Shown: positions 1 through 7,908, counted from the first letter of the stretch. The stretch is 41,119 nt of DNA from Comamonadaceae bacterium (GCA_947453645.1 CANGHG010000002.1:1-41119), one strand, 5' to 3'. Notes: a model not told the origin generated them from the sequence alone. Numbers and translations are program-made.

Positions 1-120
1 ATTGCTTTTGAAAATGGTTGTATTGTGCTGAGAAAGTCGGCCAAAGGTGTTCGAGTGGGTTGGGCTCAAGCTGCTGCAGTGGCCGCCCACGGTGATGACG
101 ATTTGCCAGGCTATTGTTAA
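1..120 (+). pseudogene. 3' remnant of an AbrB/MazE-like antitoxin
   Basis: Frame 1 is open from the window edge to a TAA at 118-120 and reads as the tail of a protein with an IVLRKSAKGVRVGWAQAAA stretch followed by GDDDL. This pattern (IVLR, a few basic residues, then GWA..A...AxxGDDxL) is typical of the C-terminal part of SpoVT/AbrB-fold antitoxins that partner PemK/MazF or PIN toxins. Family members normally continue with an acidic W-P-E-F-type tail; here the frame ends early with PGYC, so the gene looks truncated at its 3' end. The 5' part lies outside the window and no toxin gene follows. Identification rests on about 39 residues and is tentative. Confidence 0.45.
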
Positions 121-180
121 AACACTGTTCTGTCTCGCCAAAAACCATGAGCTTGGTTTTAGCCACACTGCAAGAAGTAT

Positions 181-2289
181 TTGCACCATAAATTTCTAAA
201 CCCCGCCCCTCAAACCACTTTTGCTTGGGGCCGCAAACCCAGTGCCACCTTGGCTCATGTGCGAGCGAGGCTGCTGGGCAAAAAAGTGGTGCACCTAGAG
301 GATGGGTTTTTACGCTCCTACCGCCCCGGCGCCGCTTACCCCGCCTTGTCTTTGGTGATGGACGAAGAGGGCGTGCATTACGACTGCACCCGTCCCAGTC
401 AACTCGAGACCCTGCTCAACAGTTCGCACGATCTGTCTGTGCCTCAGCAAGAGGAGGTTTTGCAGTTTTTGTTGCAGCACCGCTTGAGCAAGTACAACCA
501 TGCGCCTCCATTGGATACGAGATTGCTTCGTCGCTTTGCTCCTCGCAATGACGGTGGGGGATTGCTTCGTGGCTACGCCCCTCGCAATGACGGTGGGGGA
601 TTGCTTCGGGGCTACGCCCCTCGCAATGACTACGGGGGATTGCTTCGTCGCTTTGCTCCTCGCAATGACGGTCATTGCGAGCGAAGCGAAGCAATCTTGG
701 TCATCGACCAAACCTTTGGCGACTTGAGCGTCACCTGCGGCGCAGCGAGCCCCCACACCTTCCAAGCCATGTTGCAAGCGGCCTTGGACGATAACCCTGA
801 CGCCACCATTTACGTCAATACCCACCCTGAAACAACTGCAGGCACCAAGCGCGGTTACCTGACACACACACCCTCTCACCCACGCGTGGTGAAGTTGACC
901 CAAGCGGTCAACCCCATGCAACTTCTGCAGCAGATGGACAAGGTGTATGTGGTGAGTTCCACCATGGGCTTTGAAGCTTTGTTGATGGGCAAACCCGTGG
1001 TGTGTTTCGGGGTGCCGTGGTACGCAGGGTGGGGCGCAACCGTTGACCGCTGCACCCATTCACCTGCAGCGCCACGACGCACCCGCAAACGCAGCGTGGC
1101 CGAGTTGTTTGCAGCGGCCTACCTGCAGTACGCCCACTACCTCAACCCCCTCACGCACCAGCGTGGCACAGCCATGGACCTCATGCCTTGGTTGGTCTTG
1201 CAGCAACGTACCGCCACCCAACTGCACGGCGCGTCATTGAACCAACGCTTGGTGTTCATGGGGATGCGCCGTTGGAAGCGGCTGCACATGCAGCGGTTTT
1301 TTGGTTTGCACCCGGAGCTGGTGGCGTTTGATGTGACGCTGCAGCCCACAGACCAAGTGGTGGTGTGGGGCTCTGAAGCGCCACTGAATGCATGGCGTGT
1401 GGAGGATGGGTTTGTGCGCTCGGTTGGCTTGGGCTCGGACCTGATTCCGCCCATGTCCTTGGTGCTGGACAAGCGAGGCATGTACTTCGACCCCACCCGC
1501 CCCAGCGACTTAGAGCATCTGCTGCAACACCATGTCTTCAGCGATGAAGAGCTGCAAGAGGCACAGAAGGTGCGTCAGTTCATCGTGGAGAACGGGATCA
1601 CCAAATACAACCTTGAACCGCTGACCCCTGTGTCGTGGCCCAGTGCAGGGCGGCGCGTGGTGTTGGTGACGGGTCAGGTGGAGGACGATGCGTCCATTCG
1701 TTTGGGGTGCACGCAAATCAACACCAACCTTGGCCTGTTGCAAGCCGTGCGGCTGGCCCACCCTGATGCATTCATCGTCTACAAACCCCATCCCGATGTG
1801 GCGACGGGCAACAGGGCTGGGCGCTTGGACATGCAGCAAGCATTGCAATGGGCCGACCATGTGGAAGCCCACGCCTCGGTAGTGAGTTGCATCCATGCTT
1901 GCGACGAGTTGCATACCTTGACGTCCCTGAGTGGTTTTGACGCATTGCTGCGCGGCAAGCCGGTCACCACCTATGGGTTGCCGTTTTACGCGGGTTGGGG
2001 TTTGACCACCGATATGGCGCGGGCGCATCCTTGTTTTGCGCGGCGAACCCGTCGCCTGAGCTTGGACGAGTTGGTGGCGGGTGCTTTGTTGCGCTATCCG
2101 CTGTATTGGGACCACGAACTCCAGGGCGCCACCACCTGCATGGCGGTGTTGCAGCGCATCTTGGTTCGGCGCGGGGTTTTAGAAGCGCAAGGGCGTTTGC
2201 AGTACTTGAGGCATGGGTTTTGGCGCAGGTTGTGGCGAAAGTTTGTCAACCTGATGGGGATTGCAAGCTGGCAACGCTGTCTCCAATGA
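181..2289 (+). CDS. kpsC: KpsC-like capsule polysaccharide beta-Kdo transferase, two lobes, with repeat insertion
   Basis: KpsC is a cytoplasmic dual glycosyltransferase that builds the poly-Kdo linker joining group 2 capsule to its lipid anchor. The two homologous lobes are visible: LEDGFLRS (residues 39-46), VDQTFGD and FYVP-like WYAGWG (about 280) in lobe one, and VEDGFVRS (407-414), GQVEDDAS, YKPHPDV and FYAGWGLT (about 602) in lobe two. The only start giving the full frame is a TTG at 181; in-frame stops at 148 and 160 exclude anything further upstream. Compared with my memory of E. coli KpsC, roughly 30 N-terminal residues are missing. Residues 114-172 are translated repeat DNA (APRND motifs) inserted between the LSKYN and VDQTF motifs. 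It may be functional with a loop insertion, or decaying. Confidence 0.85.
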   Translation: MHHKFLNPAPQTTFAWGRKPSATLAHVRARLLGKKVVHLEDGFLRSYRPGAAYPALSLVMDEEGVHYDCTRPSQLETLLNSSHDLSVPQQEEVLQFLLQHRLSKYNHAPPLDTRLLRRFAPRNDGGGLLRGYAPRNDGGGLLRGYAPRNDYGGLLRRFAPRNDGHCERSEAILVIDQTFGDLSVTCGAASPHTFQAMLQAALDDNPDATIYVNTHPETTAGTKRGYLTHTPSHPRVVKLTQAVNPMQLLQQMDKVYVVSSTMGFEALLMGKPVVCFGVPWYAGWGATVDRCTHSPAAPRRTRKRSVAELFAAAYLQYAHYLNPLTHQRGTAMDLMPWLVLQQRTATQLHGASLNQRLVFMGMRRWKRLHMQRFFGLHPELVAFDVTLQPTDQVVVWGSEAPLNAWRVEDGFVRSVGLGSDLIPPMSLVLDKRGMYFDPTRPSDLEHLLQHHVFSDEELQEAQKVRQFIVENGITKYNLEPLTPVSWPSAGRRVVLVTGQVEDDASIRLGCTQINTNLGLLQAVRLAHPDAFIVYKPHPDVATGNRAGRLDMQQALQWADHVEAHASVVSCIHACDELHTLTSLSGFDALLRGKPVTTYGLPFYAGWGLTTDMARAHPCFARRTRRLSLDELVAGALLRYPLYWDHELQGATTCMAVLQRILVRRGVLEAQGRLQYLRHGFWRRLWRKFVNLMGIASWQRCLQ
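521..696. repeat. 39-bp tandem repeat, four copies plus one inverted copy, inside kpsC
   Basis: Units begin GATTGCTTCG at 521, 560, 599 and 638, exactly 39 bp apart, and each contains CCTCGCAATGAC near its end. An inverted relative starting GTCATTGCGAGCGAAGCGAA follows at 671-696. Because 39 is a multiple of three, the array stays in frame and encodes a 13-residue unit containing LLRGYAPRND or LLRRFAPRND. The sequence is of the palindromic REP-like type (core GATTGCTTCG...GCAATGAC) seen dispersed in many proteobacterial genomes. Related copies lie at 32692-32719 and 37309-37394. No transposase or spacers are present. Confidence 0.9.
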
Positions 2290-2421
2290 TGGGCGGCAGC
2301 CATGACAGCAGGGAAGCTGGAACTGATTGCCTATAAATACTCATTTTCATCATTCTTTCACTAAAAATTACTCATTATTTTGGTATGGTGTAGCCCTAGA
2401 AGCTGACATTGAGTTTGTGCC

Positions 2422-3180
2422 ATGACTTACACCATCCAAGACTTTCAAACTTCTTTGTTTGAGCCCACCCTGTTTCGCTCGGACCTCGAAGGGGTGCTGC
2501 TGGAAACGCACTTTCCCATTGACATGCTCTTGAGAGCGGCTGCCTTCAGGCGCAGCCTCATCATGACCGGGCTCACCCGTTTCAACACGGTTGGCGGTGC
2601 TTGGCGCAGGCCCGTCAATGTCCAGCGGGTCATCTTGGTCATGGGGCAGGTGGAAACCGACGCCTCGCTGCGTCTGGGCGAGCACAGTATTCGCAGCAAT
2701 TTGGCCTTGCTCAAAGCGGTGTGCCAATCCCATGCTGACGCCTACATCGTCTACAAACCCCACCCCGAGGTCTGGGCTCGAATGCAAGCCCAAGGCCAAA
2801 GTCCCAAAGACCTTCAGTTGTGGTGTGACGAATGTGTGCCAGATGTGCCTCTGGCGCAGTTGCTCCCCAAGGTCAACGAGGTGCATGTCATGACGTCTTT
2901 GGCAGGTTTTGAAGCGCTCATGCGCGGCAAAAAAGTGTGTTGCTACGGCCAAGCTTTCTACGCAGGCTGGGGACTCACCAGCGACATGGTGCCCATGCCC
3001 AGCCGCCCCCGCCAACTCAGCGTGGACGAATTGGTGGCTGGTGCGCTGTTTTGCTACCCAGGCTACATGAGCCGTTTTGCGCGTCATATCAAGGTGGCCG
3101 AGCCCGCCATGACCACCTTGCCACCGGTCACCAACTGGCGAACAGCCCCCCGCAGCCTGTCAGCCAGAACCCGAGCCTGA
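2422..3180 (+). CDS. single-lobe KpsC-like protein, C-terminal glycosyltransferase half only
   Basis: This 252-residue protein matches only the second lobe of KpsC. It carries VMGQVETDAS (about 74-83), VYKPHPEV (about 110), VMTSLAGFEAL and FYAGWGLTSD (about 178-187). Its N terminus begins within the region after the D-P-T-R-P-S motif of full KpsC, so the first lobe and the start of the second are absent. It is clearly paralogous to lobe two of the gene upstream but well diverged at the DNA level, so it is not a recent tandem copy. No convincing Shine-Dalgarno precedes the ATG, and an AT-rich 90-bp stretch lies upstream. It may be a relic of a second kpsC or a stand-alone transferase lobe; I favour a truncated relic. 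Confidence 0.75.
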   Translation: MTYTIQDFQTSLFEPTLFRSDLEGVLLETHFPIDMLLRAAAFRRSLIMTGLTRFNTVGGAWRRPVNVQRVILVMGQVETDASLRLGEHSIRSNLALLKAVCQSHADAYIVYKPHPEVWARMQAQGQSPKDLQLWCDECVPDVPLAQLLPKVNEVHVMTSLAGFEALMRGKKVCCYGQAFYAGWGLTSDMVPMPSRPRQLSVDELVAGALFCYPGYMSRFARHIKVAEPAMTTLPPVTNWRTAPRSLSARTRA

Positions 3181-3212
3181 TGGACCGTGAAAACCCTGAT
3201 CTGGTCCATCAG
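3177..3212. repeat. perfect 10-bp inverted repeat at the end of the KpsC-like fragment
   Basis: CTGATGGACC (3177-3186) pairs exactly with GGTCCATCAG (3203-3212) across a 16-nt loop and overlaps the TGA stop codon of the preceding gene. No T-run follows, so it is not a classical intrinsic terminator. It could stabilise the 3' end of the transcript or bind a protein; the function is unknown. Confidence 0.5.
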
Positions 3213-3256
3213 AAAATGGCTTAATACTTCACCCAAACTCAGGAAGGATCACACCC

Positions 3257-3460
3257 ATGTTTTTCCCTGCACCTCACGACACCAAAGACGCCATCTCCAA
3301 ATTCGCAGGTTTTGCGGGCATGGTGGTCAGCATCACGCTGGCCCTCAACCTCATCCTGCCCCATAGCGGGGCTCTCTCAAGCGGCGCCAAGCTGTTTGCT
3401 TGCCTTGTCATGGCGCTCATGGTGAGTCTGCTGTCCTTCACCATCAAACTGAAGAAATAA
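3257..3460 (+). CDS. small two-helix membrane protein, hypothetical
   Basis: A 67-residue protein with a good ribosome site (AGGAAGGA about 9 nt before the ATG). Residues about 18-37 and 42-62 are hydrophobic and separated by a short polar turn (HSGALSSG), so two transmembrane helices are likely; the C terminus is basic (KLKK). I do not recognise a family. It stands alone between the capsule-locus remnant and efp, and is followed immediately by a strong terminator, which supports it being a real expressed unit. Confidence 0.6.
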   Translation: MFFPAPHDTKDAISKFAGFAGMVVSITLALNLILPHSGALSSGAKLFACLVMALMVSLLSFTIKLKK

Positions 3461-3500
3461 AAAAAACCGCCTCACCCTTTGCAGGGCTGGCGGTTTTTTT
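3461..3500. terminator. bidirectional intrinsic terminator between the small membrane protein and efp
   Basis: A-run, then CCGCC...CCCT, a short loop, AGGG...GGCGG and a T-run (3461-3500). The stem is flanked by A's on the left and T's on the right, so it reads as a terminator on both strands. It serves the plus-strand small gene ending at 3460 and the minus-strand efp ending at 3516. Confidence 0.85.
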
Positions 3501-3515
3501 GTGGGCGCTTGAAGC

Positions 3516-4070
3516 TTAAACGCGCTTGCGGTACTCGGCTGTGCGGGTGTCAATCTCCACCTTGTCGCCTTGAGCAACGAAAATGGGCACGTTGATGTCA
3601 AATCCAGTAGAGATTTTGGCGGGTTTGAGCACTTTGCCAGATGTATCGCCTTTGACAGCAGGCTCGGTCCAGGTGATTTCACGCACCACGCTGGTGGGCA
3701 ATTCCACGGAAATGGCCTTGCCGTCATAAAACACCACCTCGGCGGCCATGCCGTCTTCCAGGTAGTTGAGCGAATCGCCCATGTTCTCGTTTTCCACCTC
3801 GTATTGGTTGAACTCGGTGTCCATCCACACATACATGGGATCGGCAAAGTAGGAGTAGGTGCACTCTTTCTTGTCCAACACGATTTGGTCCATCTTGTCG
3901 TCAGCCTTGAACACCACCTCGGTGTTGAAGTTGGCAATCAGGCTTTTGAGCTTCATGCGCACGGTGGCAGAGTTGCGTCCGCCACGGCTGTATTCGGTTT
4001 TGAGAACGACCATGGGGTCTTTGCCGTGCATGATGACGTTGCCGGCGCGAATTTCTTGAGCTATTTTCAT
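3516..4070 (-). CDS. efp: translation elongation factor P (Arg32 type)
   Basis: EF-P binds ribosomes stalled on consecutive prolines and promotes peptide bond formation. The 184-residue length and three-domain sequence (starting [13 protein letters not shown]) are canonical. The loop that reaches the peptidyl-transferase centre reads SRGGRNS with arginine at position 32, where E. coli has the lysine that is beta-lysylated. Arg32 EF-Ps are activated by rhamnosylation, and the gene for the matching enzyme EarP lies immediately upstream with a 29-bp gap. The ATG at 4070 gives the exact family N terminus. Confidence 0.97.
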   Translation of the reverse strand: MKIAQEIRAGNVIMHGKDPMVVLKTEYSRGGRNSATVRMKLKSLIANFNTEVVFKADDKMDQIVLDKKECTYSYFADPMYVWMDTEFNQYEVENENMGDSLNYLEDGMAAEVVFYDGKAISVELPTSVVREITWTEPAVKGDTSGKVLKPAKISTGFDINVPIFVAQGDKVEIDTRTAEYRKRV

Positions 4071-4090
4071 AAAGGTAGGGGCTTGGAAAA

Positions 4091-4107
4091 GCGGCTATTT
4101 TAGCCGT
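4091..4107 (-). promoter_or_regulatory. small hairpin between earP and efp
   Basis: On the minus strand CGGCT-AAAAT-AGCCG is followed by CTTTTCC, spanning the earP stop codon (4100-4102). It resembles a weak intrinsic terminator or attenuator. It could uncouple abundant efp expression from low earP expression, or be a chance 5-bp stem. Confidence 0.3.
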
Positions 4108-5152
4108 GCGTCGCCACGAAGCTTTCCAAGCGGCTGACAAGGTCGGTTTGGGCTTGCAAACGCAGCTTCAAAGCTTGCGCCCAAGCAGACCATTGCGCCA
4201 GATGTTCAGGGGTGAACAAGGGCAGGGCGGTGGGTTCATCGGCGTTCCAAGCCCAGTGTGCTTGCACCACCACATCTGGGGCTTGGGTGGTTTGCAAAAA
4301 GGCTTGCAACTTTGGCACATGGGCCCCATCGTCTTGCGGGTAGATTTGCCACAAAAACGCTTGGCCTGCCCAGATGGCCCGTACCAGCGAGTCCTCGCCG
4401 CGCACCAGGTTCAGGTCTTGCGAGGCCAGCATCTCGTCAAAAGCAGGGTGGCTGAGGTAGGGCAGTTCTGTCACTTCAAATTGAGGCGGGGCTTGCCATG
4501 AACCCAAGGCCAGCCGCACTGCTTGGGTGGCCCGACCCGCGGTCACACTCAGCTGAACCTTGGTCGGCCATTGGTTCAGTTGTTCAAGCCACAGACCCAG
4601 GCTGGCGGGTTCGTAGCAAAACAGGCTGATCTTGAGCGGCTGCGTTTCCTGGGCCGACGCCTTCAGGGCCTTCAGGGTATTAGGGCCACCCATCACCCCG
4701 CCACTCTCCTGCGTCAAACCCGGGTAGTAAAACCATTTGGTCAGGCCCTTGGCTGGGCCGCTCATCACAGGCGAGGGCAGGCCGTGATTGCGCAGCGCGG
4801 AAGTTTCAGCGCTGAAATACTCCAAGTTGATCCACACGGGCGCTTGCGGCCATGTGGCCATGGCGGCTTGAAAAGCAAGGGGCAGTTCGCAGCCAAAGGC
4901 TTCCATCACCACATGGGCTGGATCTTCCTGGGCAACTGAAGTGTGTTCTTCTGGCCAAGGGTGCAGCGCCACGCCCTCCATGCCTTCGGGGGCCATCCAA
5001 GCCAAGGCAGAGGCGTCGTCCACGTAGAGCCGCACCGAGTGTCCCCGTGCTGCCAACTGACTGGCCAAGCGCCAACAAACGCCCAAATCGCCGTGGTTGT
5101 CCACCACGCGACAGAAAACCACCCAGCGCTGATGGGTGTTTACCCGAGACAT
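4100..5152 (-). CDS. earP: EF-P arginine-32 rhamnosyltransferase EarP
   Basis: EarP (formerly DUF2331) is a cytosolic GT-B enzyme that transfers rhamnose from dTDP-rhamnose to Arg32 of EF-P by inverting chemistry. At 350 residues it has the family's usual size. The N-terminal motif VVDNHGDLGVCWRLA places the two catalytic aspartates at Asp18 and Asp22, and the RGEDS motif (251-255) supplies the conserved Glu/Asp that contact the nucleotide sugar. It is directly upstream of efp on the same strand, the classic arrangement in betaproteobacteria and pseudomonads. The neighbouring Arg32 in EF-P confirms the function independently. Confidence 0.95.
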   Translation of the reverse strand: MSRVNTHQRWVVFCRVVDNHGDLGVCWRLASQLAARGHSVRLYVDDASALAWMAPEGMEGVALHPWPEEHTSVAQEDPAHVVMEAFGCELPLAFQAAMATWPQAPVWINLEYFSAETSALRNHGLPSPVMSGPAKGLTKWFYYPGLTQESGGVMGGPNTLKALKASAQETQPLKISLFCYEPASLGLWLEQLNQWPTKVQLSVTAGRATQAVRLALGSWQAPPQFEVTELPYLSHPAFDEMLASQDLNLVRGEDSLVRAIWAGQAFLWQIYPQDDGAHVPKLQAFLQTTQAPDVVVQAHWAWNADEPTALPLFTPEHLAQWSAWAQALKLRLQAQTDLVSRLESFVATHG

Positions 5153-5212
5153 GGGTTCAGAGGGTGTTCAAGCTCAAGCAAAATGCTTGTTTTTCTCAAA
5201 AGGACAGCGGTC

Positions 5213-5506
5213 ATGCCCAAAGCTTATTTCATTTCCACCTACCAAGCCGTTCACGATGCCGATGCTTTGGCGGCCTACGCCAAGCTGGCGCTGCCCGCCA
5301 TCCAAGCCGCTGGCGGCACTTTCATCGCGCGTGGCATGCCCGCCGTGGTGAAAGAGCACGGCCAGATGCAACGCACCGTGCTGATTGAATTCCCCAATCT
5401 CGGTGCGGCCAAGGCCGCCTACGACAGCGAGGGTTACAAAGAAGCGCTGCGTGCCTTGGGTGAGAACTCGGTGGTGCGCGACATCCGCATCATTGAAGGC
5501 GTCTAA
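5213..5506 (+). CDS. DUF1330 domain protein
   Basis: A 97-residue cytosolic protein starting MPKAYFISTYQAVHD and containing RTVLIEFPN and the A-x-x-A-Y-x-S-x-x-Y-K-E-A pattern. These are hallmarks of the DUF1330 dimeric alpha/beta-barrel (ferredoxin-like) family, whose biochemical role is undefined. The start at 5213 is supported by AGGA at 5201-5204 and by the family N terminus; longer readings upstream overlap earP and have unlike composition. It ends 3 nt before the aminotransferase ATG, so the two are probably co-transcribed. Confidence 0.85.
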   Translation: MPKAYFISTYQAVHDADALAAYAKLALPAIQAAGGTFIARGMPAVVKEHGQMQRTVLIEFPNLGAAKAAYDSEGYKEALRALGENSVVRDIRIIEGV

Positions 5507-5509
5507 GCC

Positions 5510-6712
5510 ATGACACAGCTGAGTTTGCGCGCCCAAAGCCTGGGCACAGAAAACGCGTTTGTGGTGCTGGCCGAGGTGAACAAGTTGATCCGTGAGGGAC
5601 ACGACATCATCTCGTTTTGCATCGGGCAGCCCGACTTTCACACTCCGAAAAATATCCAAGACGCTGGCATCAAGGCCATTCAAACTGGCAAGCACGGCTA
5701 CACGCCCTCAGCAGGCATTCCCGAGTTGCGCCAAGCGGCAGCCGACTATTTCAGCCGCACCCGTGGGGTGAAAGTCGACGCCGATGATGTGGTGGTGGGC
5801 GCGGGTGCCAAGCCCTTCATTGGTTACACCATCCAGTCGGTGACCGACCATGGCGCGGGTGACGAGGTGATTTACCCCGTGCCAGGTTTTCCCATTTATG
5901 AGTCGCAAATCAAGGCCAATGGTGCGGTGGGTGTGCCCATTTATTTGCGCGAAGAACGCAATTTCAGCTTCGACCCGCAAGAACTTGCCGACAAAATCAC
6001 GCCACGCACCAAACTGTTGATATTGAACTCCCCGCAAAACCCCACGGGCGGCATTTTGACCAACCAAGACTTGGAGGCCATCGCCGAAATTTTGCGTCGG
6101 CACCCTCAGGTGTGGGTGTTTGCCGATGAAATTTATGGTCAGCTGGTGTATGACGGCGAGTTCAAGTCCATTGCCGCACTGCCTGGCATGCAAGAGCGCA
6201 CCATCTTGTCCGACGGTTGCTCCAAAACCTGGGCCATGACCGGCTGGCGTTTGGGCTTCACGGCCAACAAAAAACTCGCGCCTTACTTCACCAACTGGAT
6301 CACCAACACCGAATCTTGTGCCTCGCACATCACCCAATGGGCGGGAGTGGAAGCTTTGAATGGCCCGCAGGACGATGCCCGCCACATGCGCGAGGTGTTT
6401 TTGAGTCGCCGCAATTTGATCGTGGGCTTGCTGAACCAAGTGCCTGGCGTGACTTGCAAAAGCCCAGGCGGTGCGTTTTACGCTTGGCCCAATGTCACCG
6501 AGGCCTGCCGAATGACTGGTTGCGCCGACTCCGAGGTGCTGCGCAAGCGCTTGTTGCTGGAAGCTGGGGTGGCGGTGCTGGCCGATATTCACTTTGGCCC
6601 CCGTGTGCCTGGTGACGGACAGCACATCCGCTTCAGCTATGCGGCGTCTGACGAGGCCATCAAGGCAGGCATAGCCCGCATGGCCGAGTTCATCAAGGCC
6701 AATACGCTTTAG
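5510..6712 (+). CDS. PLP-dependent class I/II aminotransferase
   Basis: A 400-residue fold-type I aminotransferase of the aspartate aminotransferase superfamily. Visible landmarks are the N-terminal GQPDFHTP and GYTPSAGIPELR segments, NSPQNPTGG (residues about 176-184), the ADEIYGQLVYDG PLP-binding Asp/Tyr region, the lysine in SDGCSKTWAMTGWRLGF that forms the internal aldimine, and the C-terminal R in IRFSYA that binds the substrate carboxylate. The amino acid preference cannot be read from sequence; aspartate, alanine/valine or aromatic are all possible. Its 3' end overlaps the convergent DUF1501 gene by 4 bp. Confidence 0.93.
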   Translation: MTQLSLRAQSLGTENAFVVLAEVNKLIREGHDIISFCIGQPDFHTPKNIQDAGIKAIQTGKHGYTPSAGIPELRQAAADYFSRTRGVKVDADDVVVGAGAKPFIGYTIQSVTDHGAGDEVIYPVPGFPIYESQIKANGAVGVPIYLREERNFSFDPQELADKITPRTKLLILNSPQNPTGGILTNQDLEAIAEILRRHPQVWVFADEIYGQLVYDGEFKSIAALPGMQERTILSDGCSKTWAMTGWRLGFTANKKLAPYFTNWITNTESCASHITQWAGVEALNGPQDDARHMREVFLSRRNLIVGLLNQVPGVTCKSPGGAFYAWPNVTEACRMTGCADSEVLRKRLLLEAGVAVLADIHFGPRVPGDGQHIRFSYAASDEAIKAGIARMAEFIKANTL

Positions 6713-7905
6713 GCAAACACAGGCAGGGTGTCGAACTTGCCATTCAGCAAAGTCTGGCTGTTCGCCCCCATCCATTTCTCCATGACCGTGGCGTAGACAC
6801 GGCGAAAGTCGGTGGTGTGCAGCACATTGCCATCTGCATTCAGGTTGGTGAGGCTGGGCGCTTGGCCGTAGTGACCGCCTTTCACAGGCTGTCCAATCAG
6901 GTACACATGGTTGGCCGTGCCGTGGTCGGTACCAAGGCTGGTGTTTTCAGCGGCGCGGCGGCCAAATTCGGAATACACCATCACGGTCACGTCCTTGTCG
7001 CGGCCGATGCGCTTCATGTCTTGCATGAAACCACTCACGCCATCGGAGACATAGGTCAGCAAGCGTTGGTGCTGTTCGGCCTGATGCACATGGGTGTCAA
7101 AGGCGTTGTGTCTGTAGGCCGTGTGGTAGATGCGGGTGGGCAATTTGGCGTTGATCATGGCCGCCACCTTGGGCAGGTCCATGGACAAAATGCCATAGTC
7201 CACGGGCGTTTTGTAGTTGTGCCAAGCAGCGCGCACTTGTTCGGAAGCTTGTCTGGCGCTTTGGGCCACGTCTTCCAAAAATTGTTGCGACACATTGCCC
7301 TTGGCCTCAAAACCACCCAGGTCCTTGTCAATCAGGGGGCGGCTTTGGAACAGGCCCTTGCGGCCAAAACGCTCGGGATCGTCAAACACCACGGGGACAT
7401 GTTTGGCCGCACGCACCGCCAGCGACTGACGCTCGTCGATGTTCATCAAAAAATTGGGCGTGAGTTCTGGGTCGATGGCGTCGGCCAAGCGGCCTAGCCA
7501 GCCATAGGGCTCGCCGCCATTGGGCGTGCCGGTGTGCCAGTAAGCCGCCGAGGTGAAGTGCGAATACGAGGGGTTGTCATAGCCGCAGCCATGCACCACC
7601 GCCATTTGTCCGTCCTTGAACAAGCGTTCAAATCCGGCCATGCCTGGGTTGAAACCATGGCTGTCGTCAATCTTGCGTAGCTTGCCCGCGCGAATGCCCA
7701 GCTTGGGTCGCAAGCGGTAATAGGCGTCATCGGCATAAGGCACCAAGGTGTTGAAGCCGTCATTGGCCCCCGTGAGTTCCACCACCACCAAGATGCGTTG
7801 GCTGTCGGCAGCCAAGGCTTGTTGCCCCAAGGGCAGCGTGGCACCCAGGCACATGCTGGCCAGGGCTTGCAAAAATTGACGGCGGTGCAGTGTGTCGTGG
7901 TTCAT
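6709..7905 (-). CDS. DUF1501 exported protein with Tat signal
   Basis: A 398-residue protein beginning MNHDTLHRRQFLQALA, a twin-arginine leader ending near ALAADS (about 33), so it should be exported folded. The following ILVVVELTGANDGFNTLVPY segment and the GxDNPSYSHF, MVYSEFGRRAAENTSLGTDHG motifs are those of DUF1501, a family with an alkaline-phosphatase/sulfatase-like core. It follows the DUF1800 gene after 3 nt; the two families are a conserved gene pair in many bacteria, yet their joint function is not established. Confidence 0.9.
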   Translation of the reverse strand: MNHDTLHRRQFLQALASMCLGATLPLGQQALAADSQRILVVVELTGANDGFNTLVPYADDAYYRLRPKLGIRAGKLRKIDDSHGFNPGMAGFERLFKDGQMAVVHGCGYDNPSYSHFTSAAYWHTGTPNGGEPYGWLGRLADAIDPELTPNFLMNIDERQSLAVRAAKHVPVVFDDPERFGRKGLFQSRPLIDKDLGGFEAKGNVSQQFLEDVAQSARQASEQVRAAWHNYKTPVDYGILSMDLPKVAAMINAKLPTRIYHTAYRHNAFDTHVHQAEQHQRLLTYVSDGVSGFMQDMKRIGRDKDVTVMVYSEFGRRAAENTSLGTDHGTANHVYLIGQPVKGGHYGQAPSLTNLNADGNVLHTTDFRRVYATVMEKWMGANSQTLLNGKFDTLPVFA

Positions 7906-7908
7906 GGC

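Noticed and set aside
521-696. Possible CRISPR array
   Set aside because: The repeats are directly adjacent with no spacers, and one copy is inverted; this is a tandem palindromic repeat, not CRISPR.
310-1059. Long reading frame on the minus strand (249 residues) opposite kpsC
   Set aside because: It lies entirely antisense to the well-supported KpsC frame, has no ribosome site or family motifs, and its composition is that of an antisense reading in GC-rich DNA.
2325-2410. Sigma-70 promoter ahead of the single-lobe KpsC gene
   Set aside because: The stretch is AT-rich, and TTTCAC and TATGGT boxes can be found, but their spacing of 22 bp is too wide and no other pair is convincing.
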